Of a DNA stretch of 59,045 nucleotides, positions 1 to 8,843 are shown piece after piece. The translations under genes and the position numbers were made by a program. Under the pieces are notes generated by a model. That model made no database searches. It was not told where the DNA came from and worked only from the letters and a program-made list of their open reading frames with translations. The stretch's first letter is position 1, and each line of letters opens with the position of its first letter. Origin of the DNA: Alphaproteobacteria bacterium. Its GTDB lineage: Bacteria > Pseudomonadota > Alphaproteobacteria > Rhodospirillales > Rhodospirillaceae. Location of the stretch: assembly GCA_030835385.1 (NCBI GenBank), contig JAURPI010000039.1, positions 1 through 59,045 of the forward strand. The letters are read 5' to 3'.

Positions 1-1262
1 AAAAGATTTGGCAACAAAGAACCATCCTCCCGCTTAACCTGGCCATTGTTATCAACTATGAGCCCCCCTTGGGTGTGGAACAAAGCCGCACTGACTTTGA
101 CCGCATAGTAGGGCCCCTCTAGAACCGGGTGGCCGGTAAAATCTCGACCGAGCGAGTCTTCTTTTTCACCGCGTGTCATCGCCGCAACATCCGCGACGGT
201 ATCCCGCAAGGCGCCTGGCAGCTTGGTGGTTGCGATAAGATCATCAAGTGTCTCAGCCTTGCGAATACAATCGGCCTTCAAGGCATCATGATAGTCTTCG
301 AACTCCTTCATCACCTCGTGACAGCGTTCGTCATAGATACTCCAAGCAAAGTGTTCCGGTTGAGCGACAATATCCACCGCTTGTTCAGAATATCCCTTTG
401 CTTCATTTGAGAAGCGCTTGCCTTCGGCGTTGACCTGAAACCCACCTTCCATGATGTGAGCCCACAATATGGGCACACCCTGACCATAAGCCAGGCCACC
501 GTGACCCTGATACGCGTGTATGTCACCGACAGCAGCGTTGAGGTCTCGCCCCCACCGAATGGCATCCCCTTTATTGCCTGGGTGACCGAAGAATTCCGCT
601 GCAACGATTTCAGGAATGTACTCTTGAAGCATCTCTTGGCTACCAGCAAATCCGCAGCATGCCAGAATTAGAGCCTTACACCCCAGATCTTCGACAGTGC
701 CATCGGGTCGTGTAATCCGCACGCCATGAACTCGACCCGATTCATCTGTAAATAGATCTGTGACTGGCGCCTCGAGCACCACGTCTAAACTGTTCCGAGC
801 CATCGCGTCGTGAAGCGCGCCCATTAGCTCCGATCCCGTTCGGTTGGGCGTACCATGCATCCGGCGAACGCTGTGGCCGGGATAATCAAATGAATCAACC
901 AGCGACAACGGGACGCCACAAGAATCCACAAGCCATTCAACAGTGGGCGCGGAAACCGCCGCCATATGTGCCGCCATATTCGGATCTGTTTGACCCCTGG
1001 TCTTACGCATAAGGTCTTCAGCGAAAAGATCAGCAGAATCTTTGATCCCCTTTTCCGCCTGAAACCGGCTGCCTGCGCCAGGAATAAGGCCGGTCGACAT
1101 CGCCGTCGTTCCAAGCGCTGATGAATCTCGCTCCAGAACTAAGACTTCAGCCCCGGTCTGGTGAGCAGACAAAGCGGCTGTCAATCCGCAACCACCGGCA
1201 CCGACAACCAAGACATCCACCTCTCCCGCCAGATCGGCTGTATCCGGACTTAAAACACTCAT
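1..1262 (-). CDS. FAD-dependent oxidoreductase of the fumarate reductase/succinate dehydrogenase flavoprotein type (3' end missing)
   Basis: The frame stays open from an ATG at 1262 to the left edge, about 420 codons without a stop. Near the N-terminus is a Rossmann dinucleotide site (VLVVGAGGCGLTAA) followed by an acidic residue ending the second strand (VLVLERD), as in FAD-binding flavoproteins. Later stretches such as HTQGGLIVD near the left edge are typical of the fumarate reductase / 3-ketosteroid dehydrogenase / tricarballylate dehydrogenase superfamily. An AAGG about 10 bases upstream supports the start. It lies 38 bases after an ABC binding-protein gene on the same strand and is probably co-transcribed with it. 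The substrate cannot be told from the sequence, and the C-terminal part of the protein is outside the window. Confidence 0.82.
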   Translation of the reverse strand, partial: MSVLSPDTADLAGEVDVLVVGAGGCGLTAALSAHQTGAEVLVLERDSSALGTTAMSTGLIPGAGSRFQAEKGIKDSADLFAEDLMRKTRGQTDPNMAAHMAAVSAPTVEWLVDSCGVPLSLVDSFDYPGHSVRRMHGTPNRTGSELMGALHDAMARNSLDVVLEAPVTDLFTDESGRVHGVRITRPDGTVEDLGCKALILACCGFAGSQEMLQEYIPEIVAAEFFGHPGNKGDAIRWGRDLNAAVGDIHAYQGHGGLAYGQGVPILWAHIMEGGFQVNAEGKRFSNEAKGYSEQAVDIVAQPEHFAWSIYDERCHEVMKEFEDYHDALKADCIRKAETLDDLIATTKLPGALRDTVADVAAMTRGEKEDSLGRDFTGHPVLEGPYYAVKVSAALFHTQGGLIVDNNGQVKREDGSLLPNL

Positions 1263-1300
1263 TTCGATACCTTATCTGCGCTGCGTAATTGTCGCGGACT

Positions 1301-2818
1301 TTAGTCCACAAAACTGATTTTGTCGTAGCCGATATGGCCGACTGCGATTTCGTATCCTTGCACCTGGCTGCTTACGGCATCGAAACGGGTCGTTTCGTAC
1401 AGCAGAATTGCCGGCGCAAGACTGAGCTGATGGGCCATAACTTCTTGGGTTAAGCGACGGCGTTCATCCAGATCGAATGCAGCCTCGGCTTTTGCGATAA
1501 GAGGCGGCACCGAAGGATCACAAAACCACGGATTAATCCATAGACAGGAATGCCGGACCATCGGCGTTAGCGCATCCAGTGAAGGATTCACACCGTAGTC
1601 GATTCCGATTGCCTCGCCCGCCCAGTCTCCTTGATATACGCCACGCGCGTACTGGCTGGCGGGAATTTGACGCAAAGATAACGTCACTCCAATGCGAGAG
1701 AGATCAACAGCCACTTGTTGATAGACCTGCGGTGAATACGACGCGCTTCCCAAAAGAATTTCTGCCGAGAATGAAAAGCCCTCAGGGTATCCAGCCTCTT
1801 CTAACAACTGGCGTGCCCGCTCTGGGTCATAAGGCCACGGCTCAATATCTGGGTTCCACCCAAAAGCAAATCGCGGGGTCGTCTGCGTCGCCATATTCGC
1901 ATAGCCACCCAGCAACCCAAGCGCGATAGCATCTCTGTTCACTGCATAATTGAGCGCCCGGCGAACGCGCACGTCTTGCAACGGAGAGTCCTTTACTGTG
2001 ATGAACGCCAGAACCTGCATACTAGGATCAACACCCAAAAGCATTTTGTGGCCCGCCGCTTCGACCAGCGGGATCTCGTCCGGACCGAGTTGCACGGCGA
2101 TGTGCAGTTGGCCGGATAGTAACCCCTGCACCCGGGCCACCGGTTCTGCAGCTGCCGTATACTCAAGATTATCGATGATTGGTTGCCGCCATGCCGTTGG
2201 AGACCGAACCAGCTTCATGCGTGACGGCGTAGACTCCGTAATCATGTATGGCCCAGACCCGATGGGTGCGGCTGCGAAGCCATCCGCCCCAACATCTGCC
2301 CAGTACCGAGGAGGGACAATTTTCAACGCTGCGATTTTATGAGGCAGCAAAATATCTGGCGCGGAGGTGGCAACTCTCACCGTCGCTTCATCAACCACAT
2401 CTACTGCAATTATCCCTGCCAACTCGCGGGTCACAGGATAGGTTTTGCCGAGATCTGTCTCCATGATGGCGTAGGTCGCGGCCACGGCAGCAGCATCGAC
2501 AGGCTCACCATTGGAAAACTGCGCGCCAGGGCGAAGGTAAAACAACCAAGTAGTCTCGCTTTCGGGCTCCCATCGCTCGGCGAGCATGGGCACCGTTTCA
2601 GCGTCATTATTGACCCGTGTCAGCCCCTCAAAGAAGGCTGCATAAGTATAAAGGGGTGGCAGGCCACTGGTGGTGTTGAAGGGATTGCCACGCGACGTCG
2701 AGAAGCTGGTAATCCCAACCCGAAGGGTTGTCTCAGCGTGAGCGGCAATCTGTGGCACAACGCTGAGCACCATCACAATCCACACAACAGTTCGGGAGAA
2801 AAGTGTTCTAACTGACAT
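1301..2818 (-). CDS. ABC transporter substrate-binding protein, family 5 (peptide/nickel type)
   Basis: A 505-residue periplasmic solute-binding protein. It begins with a basic N-terminus and a hydrophobic stretch ending in AHA, a clear Sec signal peptide of about 28 residues. The mature part has family-5 (OppA/DppA/NikA) hallmarks: a LAERWEPESETTWLFYLRP segment near residues 102-120 and the segment DVRVRRALNYAVNRDAI near 280-297. Such proteins normally deliver peptides, opines or similar solutes to a DppBCDF-type permease. No permease or ATPase gene is adjacent; the only neighbour in the apparent unit is the downstream flavoprotein. It is either an orphan receptor using a distant permease or a sensor-type binding protein. 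The family call is firm; the ligand is unknown. Confidence 0.88.
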   Translation of the reverse strand: MSVRTLFSRTVVWIVMVLSVVPQIAAHAETTLRVGITSFSTSRGNPFNTTSGLPPLYTYAAFFEGLTRVNNDAETVPMLAERWEPESETTWLFYLRPGAQFSNGEPVDAAAVAATYAIMETDLGKTYPVTRELAGIIAVDVVDEATVRVATSAPDILLPHKIAALKIVPPRYWADVGADGFAAAPIGSGPYMITESTPSRMKLVRSPTAWRQPIIDNLEYTAAAEPVARVQGLLSGQLHIAVQLGPDEIPLVEAAGHKMLLGVDPSMQVLAFITVKDSPLQDVRVRRALNYAVNRDAIALGLLGGYANMATQTTPRFAFGWNPDIEPWPYDPERARQLLEEAGYPEGFSFSAEILLGSASYSPQVYQQVAVDLSRIGVTLSLRQIPASQYARGVYQGDWAGEAIGIDYGVNPSLDALTPMVRHSCLWINPWFCDPSVPPLIAKAEAAFDLDERRRLTQEVMAHQLSLAPAILLYETTRFDAVSSQVQGYEIAVGHIGYDKISFVD

Positions 2819-2893
2819 GAAATCCCTTCGGCTTACCTATTGAGGCGAACTATAGCATGCGCACGGGATAACAATGGAAGGGCGAGTCTAGAG

Positions 2894-3586
2894 CTATTCT
2901 TGATCCAGGGAGTACCCAAAGCCACGAACGGTTCGAATAAGATTGGGTTTGTCGTCGCACTGAAGGGCAGAGCGAAGACGCCTAATATGAACGTCAACGG
3001 TCCGGTCTTCGATATAGATGTTCTGGCCCCACGCCAGGTCAATTATTTGCCGACGAGACAAAACGCGACCAGGGCGCTCCATTAGGGCCTGAAGGATTTT
3101 GAATTCTTTCGGGCCGAGGTGAACAGATTCACCATCGCGTTTGACCTTTCTTGACACCAAATCAAGCAAGAGATCAGCGAACTCAAGTTTTTCACCCGTG
3201 AGCGCCGGATCAGTACGCCGCAACACGGCATTGATTCTAGCCACCAGCTCACCCGGTGAGTACGGCTTAACCATATAATCGTCGGCACCAACTTCCAGCG
3301 CGCGAATACGATCTTCTTCTTCGCCGCGTGCCGTGACCATGATGACCGGAAGATCTTTATTCTGTTCAACTTTTCGCAGTCGTCGGCAAATCTCAATGCC
3401 AGAAATTTCAGGTAACATCCAATCGAGAACCAAAAAGTCTGGCCTGTCTTCTTCTATTTGCTGAAGGGTATCTGCTCCATTAAGCGAGGTACGGACTCCG
3501 AAACCAGAAGATTCCAAATTGTATTTTAGAACTTCAGCCTGACCCGGCTCATCTTCCGCTATCAAGACTAAGACCTTGTCGCTCAC
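2894..3586 (-). CDS. phoB: Phosphate regulon response regulator PhoB
   Basis: A 230-residue OmpR/PhoB-family regulator. The receiver domain (about 1-120) has the acidic pair near the N-terminus (AEDEP), the phospho-acceptor aspartate in LVLDWMLPEISG, the switch Thr in VMVTARGEE and the conserved Lys in VKPYSPGEL. The C-terminal winged helix (about 130-228) has the HLGPKEFKIL and VDVHIRRLR segments seen in PhoB. It is the last gene of pstSCAB-phoU-phoB, starting 5 bases after the phoU stop. When phosphorylated under phosphate limitation it should bind the Pho-box arrays at 8560-8612 and 8719-8780 and so control its own operon. The partner kinase PhoR is absent from the window. Confidence 0.95.
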   Translation of the reverse strand: MSDKVLVLIAEDEPGQAEVLKYNLESSGFGVRTSLNGADTLQQIEEDRPDFLVLDWMLPEISGIEICRRLRKVEQNKDLPVIMVTARGEEEDRIRALEVGADDYMVKPYSPGELVARINAVLRRTDPALTGEKLEFADLLLDLVSRKVKRDGESVHLGPKEFKILQALMERPGRVLSRRQIIDLAWGQNIYIEDRTVDVHIRRLRSALQCDDKPNLIRTVRGFGYSLDQE

Positions 3587-3591
3587 GACCG

Positions 3592-4314
3592 TTACTCACC
3601 TTCTCCTGGCTCGACCAGGATACCGCTTGATCTATCATCCTTTGGCCGCTCACCAACAGGCATGCTTCCCTCAAGCATGTAGTGAATCTTTTCGGCAACA
3701 TTTGTGGCATGATCACCGACGCGCTCCACATCCTTGGCGATAAATATGAGGTGCGTTCCAAGTGAAATGTGCTGTGAATCCGTTGTCATCATCTCGAGAA
3801 ATTCACGGAAAAGGTTCGTGTGCATCCGATCAACGTCTTCGTCTTTCAAAATAACGGCACTGGCTAGTTCGGTATCGCGGCGCGCATACGCATCGAGGAC
3901 TTCTTTGATCATCTCAAGCACCTTGTCCCCCATTCTCTTGATGGATTGGGTGGCGGAAGTAACTGTTGGAGTCCCAGACAACGTCACTGTGCGCTTTGAA
4001 ATATTTTTGGCGTAGTCGCCCATGCGTTCGAGATTGCTGGCCAACTTCAAGGCGACCAATATCACGCGAAGATCTTGTGCCATGGGTTGCCGTAGAACGA
4101 GCATTTCAGTGGTGTGCAGATCAATCTGAGATTCATAATCATCGACAATTTTGTCTCGCGAAATCACCTCTGCTGCTGCGTCTGGGTCAAGCTTGACCAG
4201 AGCATCAAGCGCCGCAGAAAGCTGGGCTTCTACAAGCCCACCCATTTCACTAACCAGCGTCTCGAGCTGCTGCAGATCCTTGTCATAGGCGCTGACTATA
4301 TGTCGCTCGTTCAT
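3592..4314 (-). CDS. phoU: Phosphate signalling protein PhoU
   Basis: A 240-residue all-helical protein with the two PhoU repeats. The first carries the DYESQIDLHTTEMLVLRQ segment and the second the DEDVDRMHTNLFREFLEMM segment, each with the acidic metal-binding E/DxxxD pattern of the family. PhoU is a peripheral cytoplasmic protein that links the PstSCAB transporter to the PhoR kinase and represses the Pho regulon when phosphate is plentiful. It sits between pstB (20-base gap) and phoB (5-base gap), the usual order. Its length is normal for the family and the gene looks intact. After the VGERPKDDRS segment there is a short acidic tail. Confidence 0.95.
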   Translation of the reverse strand: MNERHIVSAYDKDLQQLETLVSEMGGLVEAQLSAALDALVKLDPDAAAEVISRDKIVDDYESQIDLHTTEMLVLRQPMAQDLRVILVALKLASNLERMGDYAKNISKRTVTLSGTPTVTSATQSIKRMGDKVLEMIKEVLDAYARRDTELASAVILKDEDVDRMHTNLFREFLEMMTTDSQHISLGTHLIFIAKDVERVGDHATNVAEKIHYMLEGSMPVGERPKDDRSSGILVEPGEGE

Positions 4315-4334
4315 ACCCTTACTCTCTTGTCTTC

Positions 4335-5168
4335 TTAACCGATTGAGCCAGTCACATAAGCACGTGTGCGCTCATCAGACGGGTTTGTGAAAATAACCTT
4401 GGCTTCGTTTTCTTCGACCAATTCACCAAGATGAAAAAATGCAGTCCGCTGGGATACTCGGGCAGCTTGCTGCATGGAGTGAGTCACAATGACGATTGTG
4501 TATTTGGTTCTTAGGTCGTCAATGAGCTCTTCAATTCTTGCGGTCGCAATTGGGTCTAGCGCTGAACAGGGCTCATCCATAAGAATGACATCGGGCTCAA
4601 CGGCGATCGCCCTCGCAATGCAAAGGCGCTGTTGTTGGCCACCTGACAGTCCTGTCGCTGGGGCCTCAAGGCGATTCTTAACCTCGTCCCACAGACCTGC
4701 CCGGATCAAGCTTCTTTCGACGATCTCATCTAGCTCATCTCCCTTTGCTGCCTGGCCATGAATGCGCGGACCGTAGGCGACATTCTCGTATATGGATTTG
4801 GGAAACGGATTAGGCTTTTGAAATACCATTCCAATGCGACGGCGCAGCACGACAACATCGACATCGGCGCCGTAAACATCTTCATTATCAAGTGTAATGT
4901 TGCCCGTAACTTCGCAACCTTCAATGAGATCATTCATGCGATTAATACAGCGCAAGAAAGTTGTTTTGCCGCACCCGGACGGCCCGATAAGCGCTGTTAC
5001 AGCCTTAGACTTGATATCCAGGTTGACGTTCTTGATCGCCTGATTGCCGCTATAACTAACGTTCACATCTGAAGCCCTAATTTTTGGCACCAGGTCAATG
5101 ACATCTGACGTGGAGTCTTCGCTGCTGGAAAGAACAGTGGGCGGTTGGACTAATGTTTTGTCTATCAT
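4335..5168 (-). CDS. pstB: Phosphate ABC transporter ATP-binding protein PstB
   Basis: The cytoplasmic ATPase of the high-affinity phosphate importer. It shows Walker A ([19 protein letters not shown]), the PstB-typical Q-loop region ([19 protein letters not shown]), the ABC signature [15 protein letters not shown] and Walker [14 protein letters not shown], followed by the H-loop [12 protein letters not shown]. About 30 extra N-terminal residues precede the ABC domain. Two starts are possible: a GTG at 5171 and an ATG at 5168 that shares its A with the pstA stop codon (TGATG). I chose the ATG. The overlap implies translational coupling to pstA, which keeps the subunit ratio. Confidence 0.95.
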   Translation of the reverse strand: MIDKTLVQPPTVLSSSEDSTSDVIDLVPKIRASDVNVSYSGNQAIKNVNLDIKSKAVTALIGPSGCGKTTFLRCINRMNDLIEGCEVTGNITLDNEDVYGADVDVVVLRRRIGMVFQKPNPFPKSIYENVAYGPRIHGQAAKGDELDEIVERSLIRAGLWDEVKNRLEAPATGLSGGQQQRLCIARAIAVEPDVILMDEPCSALDPIATARIEELIDDLRTKYTIVIVTHSMQQAARVSQRTAFFHLGELVEENEAKVIFTNPSDERTRAYVTGSIG

Positions 5169-6454
5169 CACTTTTCAAACTTCCGTCGTAGAATTACAGC
5201 CATCAAATTCATCAGCAGAAGAAAAACAAGTAGAACGAGAATGGCACCAGCTGTTTTTTCCGCAAATGCTCTCTCAGGACTATCGGCCCAAAGATAGACT
5301 TGCACCGGCAGAGCAGACGCGGGCTGAGTAAGGCCCGTAGGAGCGTCCGCGATGAACGCTACCATGCCTATCATCAGCAGTGGTGCAGTTTCACCCAAAG
5401 CGCGGGCCATACCGATGATGATGCCAGTCAGAATACCTGGCATCGCCAGTGGAACCACATGATGGAATACGGTTTGCACCCGGCTCGCTCCAATTCCAAA
5501 AGCAGCTTCGCGGATCGACGGCGCCACCGCTTGCAACGCCACCCGCGAACTAATAATCACCGTAGGCAAAGTCATCAGCGCGAGCACCATGCCGCCAACA
5601 AGAGAGGCGGATCGTGGCAAACCAAAGAATCCCAGAAAGATTGCTAGACCGAGCAAGCCGAACGTGATGGACGGAACAGCAGCAAGATTATTGATGTTGA
5701 CCTCTAAAAATTGGGTCCAGCGATTACGGGCTGCAAATTCCTCAAGATAGATCGCTGCGAGCACACCAACAAAGCATGACAACAGCAAACACACACCCAG
5801 AGCAAAAAATGAACCAACGATCGCACCCCATACACCGGCGACCTCTGGGTCCCTCGAGTCTGCCCCGGTCAGGAAGGTCCAATTGAATCGTGTTTTTATG
5901 CGATCGCTTGCTTTGAGCTCGGAGTACCATTCAATTTGCTTCGCGGTGAGGCGCGTTTGCTGCTCAGACGCCTCAGTGGACCCCGCTTTATTGTAGAGAT
6001 CCACGTCATCGGATGAGGTCAACCAAAACGAGGCGACAGACCCCACCACATCTGGCTGGGCAAGAACTTTATCGCGCAATTCAAATTCCGCACCTGCACC
6101 CATCAATCCATAAAGGGTACGGCTTTCACGCCGTCCGAGATCTTCTGGAACCAGCGCCCGCATTCCCGCACGTACAACCGACCGATACCTCACCTTTGCC
6201 AAATCTTCAGACGTGAAGCCCTCTTCAAGCCCGATCTCCGGCAACGTTAAATCAACATCGATCTTAATAGCCGTTTGGATAAACGCTCCGTAGCCGGTCC
6301 CAATAATCGATATCAAAAAGAAGGCCAAAAACGACATACTGACTGCGATCGCAGCCAACCCAAGACGGCGAAATCGTTCTTCGCCGCGATGGCGCTCAAC
6401 AACGCCCGGCATCGCTGAACTGGACAAGAAGGATTGTCTGGGCTGATTAGTCAT
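5168..6454 (-). CDS. pstA: Phosphate ABC transporter permease PstA, long alphaproteobacterial form
   Basis: An inner-membrane permease subunit of about 428 residues. A first membrane segment ([18 protein letters not shown]) is followed by a large domain of roughly 170 residues, then the usual PstA membrane core. The core holds the coupling-loop [25 protein letters not shown], matching the EAA motif of ABC importers. The extra domain corresponds to the N-terminal region found on alphaproteobacterial PstA (DUF3333 in Pfam, from memory). The open frame extends upstream to 6490, but the ATG at 6454 is preferred: it overlaps the pstC stop by only 8 bases and begins the typical MTNQP segment. It pairs with PstC to form the pore. 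Confidence 0.93.
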   Translation of the reverse strand: MTNQPRQSFLSSSAMPGVVERHRGEERFRRLGLAAIAVSMSFLAFFLISIIGTGYGAFIQTAIKIDVDLTLPEIGLEEGFTSEDLAKVRYRSVVRAGMRALVPEDLGRRESRTLYGLMGAGAEFELRDKVLAQPDVVGSVASFWLTSSDDVDLYNKAGSTEASEQQTRLTAKQIEWYSELKASDRIKTRFNWTFLTGADSRDPEVAGVWGAIVGSFFALGVCLLLSCFVGVLAAIYLEEFAARNRWTQFLEVNINNLAAVPSITFGLLGLAIFLGFFGLPRSASLVGGMVLALMTLPTVIISSRVALQAVAPSIREAAFGIGASRVQTVFHHVVPLAMPGILTGIIIGMARALGETAPLLMIGMVAFIADAPTGLTQPASALPVQVYLWADSPERAFAEKTAGAILVLLVFLLLMNLMAVILRRKFEK

Positions 6455-7394
6455 ACTGTTCACGGAATTTTTTGACGATCTGACTACCAATGACGTTTAG
6501 CACCATCGTCACGCAAAACAGCGCCAAGCCAAGCGCAAAGGCGGCCAATGTCTTAGAACTGTCAAACTCTTGATCGCCAGTCAGCAGCACCACGATTTGC
6601 ACTGTTACGGTGGTGACCGCATTTAGCGGATTGAACGTAAGGTTTGCGGCAAGACCAGCGGCCATCACCACAATCATGGTCTCACCCACAGCACGAGAGA
6701 TCGCCAACAATATTCCGCCAGCGATTCCAGGAAGCGCTGCAGGCAACACCACTCGTCGAATGGTTTCAGACTTCGTAGCACCCAGACCACGAGACCCTTC
6801 TCTCAAAGAGTCTGGGACTGCTGTGATGATGTCATCGGAGATGGAAGAAATGAGCGGAATAATCATCACACCCATAACAAGACCCGCGGCTAGCGCGCTT
6901 TCATAAGCGACTTCGAGTCCAATTCTTGACCCGAAATCACTCAACGCCGGTGCAATAACAATAGCGGCGAAGAAACCGTAAACAACGGTTGGGATGCCAG
7001 CGAGAATTTCGAGCAAAGGCTTAACGTAGGAGCGTAGCGTGTCGCTCGCATATTCAGACAGGTATATGGCCGAGAAAATGCCCAGCGGTGCGCTAACACA
7101 GAGTGCAACCGTACTAATCAGCGCCGTACCAACAAATAACGGAACTGCGCCAAAACGGCCCGATGCGCCAACTTGATCAGCGCGCAATGCCGTTTGTGGG
7201 CTCCATTCCGTACCAAACAGAAACTCAAAAATGGAAACAGATTGGAAGAACCGCATAGCCTCGAAGATCAAAGACGCAACAATTCCGATGGTAATAAAAA
7301 TAGCAACGGCCGAGCAGCTGAACAGAATGGTTCTGATCAGCCGCTCAACCAATAGCTGGTTGGGGTGCCTCGAGGAGAGTGAGGAGGTGGTCAT
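6447..7394 (-). CDS. pstC: Phosphate ABC transporter permease PstC
   Basis: A 315-residue inner-membrane permease with six predicted membrane segments. The N-terminal segment is SAVAIFITIGIVASLIFEA. The ABC-importer EAA loop (REGSRGLGATKSETIRRVV) precedes the last membrane spans. The segment FLFGTEWSPQ after the first membrane helix is characteristic of PstC. It follows pstS after a 41-base gap and overlaps pstA by 8 bases, so pstC and pstA are probably translationally coupled. With PstA it forms the channel through which PstS-bound phosphate is passed, powered by PstB. Intact and of normal length. Confidence 0.95.
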   Translation of the reverse strand: MTTSSLSSRHPNQLLVERLIRTILFSCSAVAIFITIGIVASLIFEAMRFFQSVSIFEFLFGTEWSPQTALRADQVGASGRFGAVPLFVGTALISTVALCVSAPLGIFSAIYLSEYASDTLRSYVKPLLEILAGIPTVVYGFFAAIVIAPALSDFGSRIGLEVAYESALAAGLVMGVMIIPLISSISDDIITAVPDSLREGSRGLGATKSETIRRVVLPAALPGIAGGILLAISRAVGETMIVVMAAGLAANLTFNPLNAVTTVTVQIVVLLTGDQEFDSSKTLAAFALGLALFCVTMVLNVIGSQIVKKFREQYD

Positions 7395-7435
7395 GGGGTC
7401 TATGAACTTTTCTCGAGGCTTTCTTTAAACGGTGC

Positions 7436-8473
7436 TTAGCTCAGCGAATTAAAATTGAGCACGTTATTGAGCCACTCTTCGCGTTCAGCCCCGCCCATCG
7501 GGATTAAGCCACGCTCTTCAAGGTACCCCTCCTCTCCTGACGCGTCCTCAGACACGAACTCAACAACGAACTCTCGGAGGCCTGGGATGGCATCAAGGTG
7601 GGCTTTTTTAACGTAGAAATATAACGGGCGAGCGATAGCATAACTACCGTCAGCGATATTCTCAAAAGTCGCATCAGTGCCATTAATCAAGCTGGCCTGA
7701 ACTTTATCCATATTTTGATCGAGGAAGCTGAAACCAAAAATGCCGAGGGCATTTTTGTTCGCGTCCAGCTTCTGAACAATCAGGTTATCATTCTCTCCAG
7801 CCTCAACATACGCACCGTCTTCCCTGACACTGTGACAAATGGCTTGATAGCGTTTCTTGTCGCCAGCCTTGGTCTCCATGATCCAATCGAATGCCTTGCA
7901 TCCAGATTCCATAGCCAACTCTGCAAACGCATCGCGGGTGCCAGATGTGGGAGGAGGACCAAGCACTTCGATTTTGGCGTCAGGCAGAGCCGGATTAACG
8001 TCTTTCCAGGTCTTTGCGTCATTAGGCTTTAAGCCGCCATTGCCATCTGGCACGTCTTTGGCCAGCGCAAGAAAGATGTCTTTGGTCGTGAGGCTATACT
8101 GTGAAAGACCTGCCGCATTTGCGAGCACGATGCCATCGTAGCCGATTTTGACTTCAACAATGTCTTGGACGCCGTTCTCTTTACAGTCCTCAATTTCTGA
8201 TGATTTGATTGCCCGCGAGGCATTCGAGACATCAGGCGTGCCTTCGCCCACACCAGAACAGAATAGCTTAAAGCCACCACCCGTTCCTGTGCTCTCTACA
8301 ACAGGAGTCTTGTGAGATGTCGACCGTCCAAATCGTTCGGCTACAACTGTGGAGAATGGGTAGACTGTGGATGACCCAACGATGCGGATTTCATCGCGCG
8401 CGAGTGCCTGACCAACCGCGGCTATACTCAGGGCTGTCGCAATAATAAGGACTGGAGTATTCGCTCTCTTCAT
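7436..8473 (-). CDS. pstS: Periplasmic phosphate-binding protein PstS
   Basis: A protein of about 345 residues that captures inorganic phosphate in the periplasm for PstCAB. A signal peptide (MKRANTPVLIIATALSIAAV, cleavage near QALA-RDE) is followed by IRIVGSSTVYPFSTVVAERF and the SGTRDAFAEL loop, the two phosphate-contacting regions of the PstS family. The open frame continues upstream to 8533, but the ATG at 8473 is chosen because TAAGGAAA lies about 8 bases before it and the signal peptide begins there. It is the first gene of the pst-phoU-phoB operon. Two groups of Pho-box half-sites lie 87-139 bases upstream. Confidence 0.95.
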   Translation of the reverse strand: MKRANTPVLIIATALSIAAVGQALARDEIRIVGSSTVYPFSTVVAERFGRSTSHKTPVVESTGTGGGFKLFCSGVGEGTPDVSNASRAIKSSEIEDCKENGVQDIVEVKIGYDGIVLANAAGLSQYSLTTKDIFLALAKDVPDGNGGLKPNDAKTWKDVNPALPDAKIEVLGPPPTSGTRDAFAELAMESGCKAFDWIMETKAGDKKRYQAICHSVREDGAYVEAGENDNLIVQKLDANKNALGIFGFSFLDQNMDKVQASLINGTDATFENIADGSYAIARPLYFYVKKAHLDAIPGLREFVVEFVSEDASGEEGYLEERGLIPMGGAEREEWLNNVLNFNSLS

Positions 8474-8559
8474 ATTCGATTTCCTTAGAAATTCACTATT
8501 ACGAAAAGGCTTATCCCTTTCGTTGCGGATCACCTTTTAAGTCTCCAGAGAGACGGCTT

Positions 8560-8612
8560 CTTGACAGTTGCGTTACGGTTTTATGAAGAAGTTTTGTTAC
8601 AGTTTTATGACA
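8560..8612 (-). promoter_or_regulatory. Pho-box array upstream of pstS
   Basis: Read on the minus strand, 7-base PhoB half-sites recur at 11-base steps. TGTCATA (8612-8606) and TGTAACA (8601-8595) form one pair. After a 6-base gap come CTTCATA (8588-8582), CGTAACG (8577-8571) and TGTCAAG (8566-8560). The 4-base spacers are AAAC, AAAC and CAAC. This matches the known layout of the PhoB operator (two 7-base direct repeats separated by about 4 bases). It should bring PhoB to the pst promoter under phosphate limitation. Confidence 0.85.
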
Positions 8613-8718
8613 CTAATGTTGCGGTCTGACGAAGATTAGGCGGCCGACCGCTATTGCCCACCAAAGCGCCACGACACGTGTTCGTTGACATGTAAATGGC
8701 ACGGGTCACCACCCGGCT

Positions 8719-8780
8719 CGTAACGCAATTGTCATATTTTCTTCATCGATCGTTCATCGAAGCGTCACCAGTTCGTCACC
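8719..8780 (+). promoter_or_regulatory. Six-half-site Pho-box array upstream of the phosphate porin
   Basis: Six 7-base half-sites lie exactly 11 bases apart: CGTAACG (8719), TGTCATA (8730), CTTCATC (8741), GTTCATC (8752), CGTCACC (8763) and CGTCACC (8774). The separators are CAAT, TTTT, GATC, GAAG and AGTT. The array ends 63 bases before the porin start. It faces the porin gene and is separate from the pstS array. Three adjacent PhoB dimers could be seated here, implying strong induction in phosphate starvation. The match weakens from left to right. Confidence 0.82.
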
Positions 8781-8843
8781 CCAACGGACCATTAAGACGT
8801 GCGTCATTCTTAGACACAAAAATTACAAGGAATTGAAAGAACA

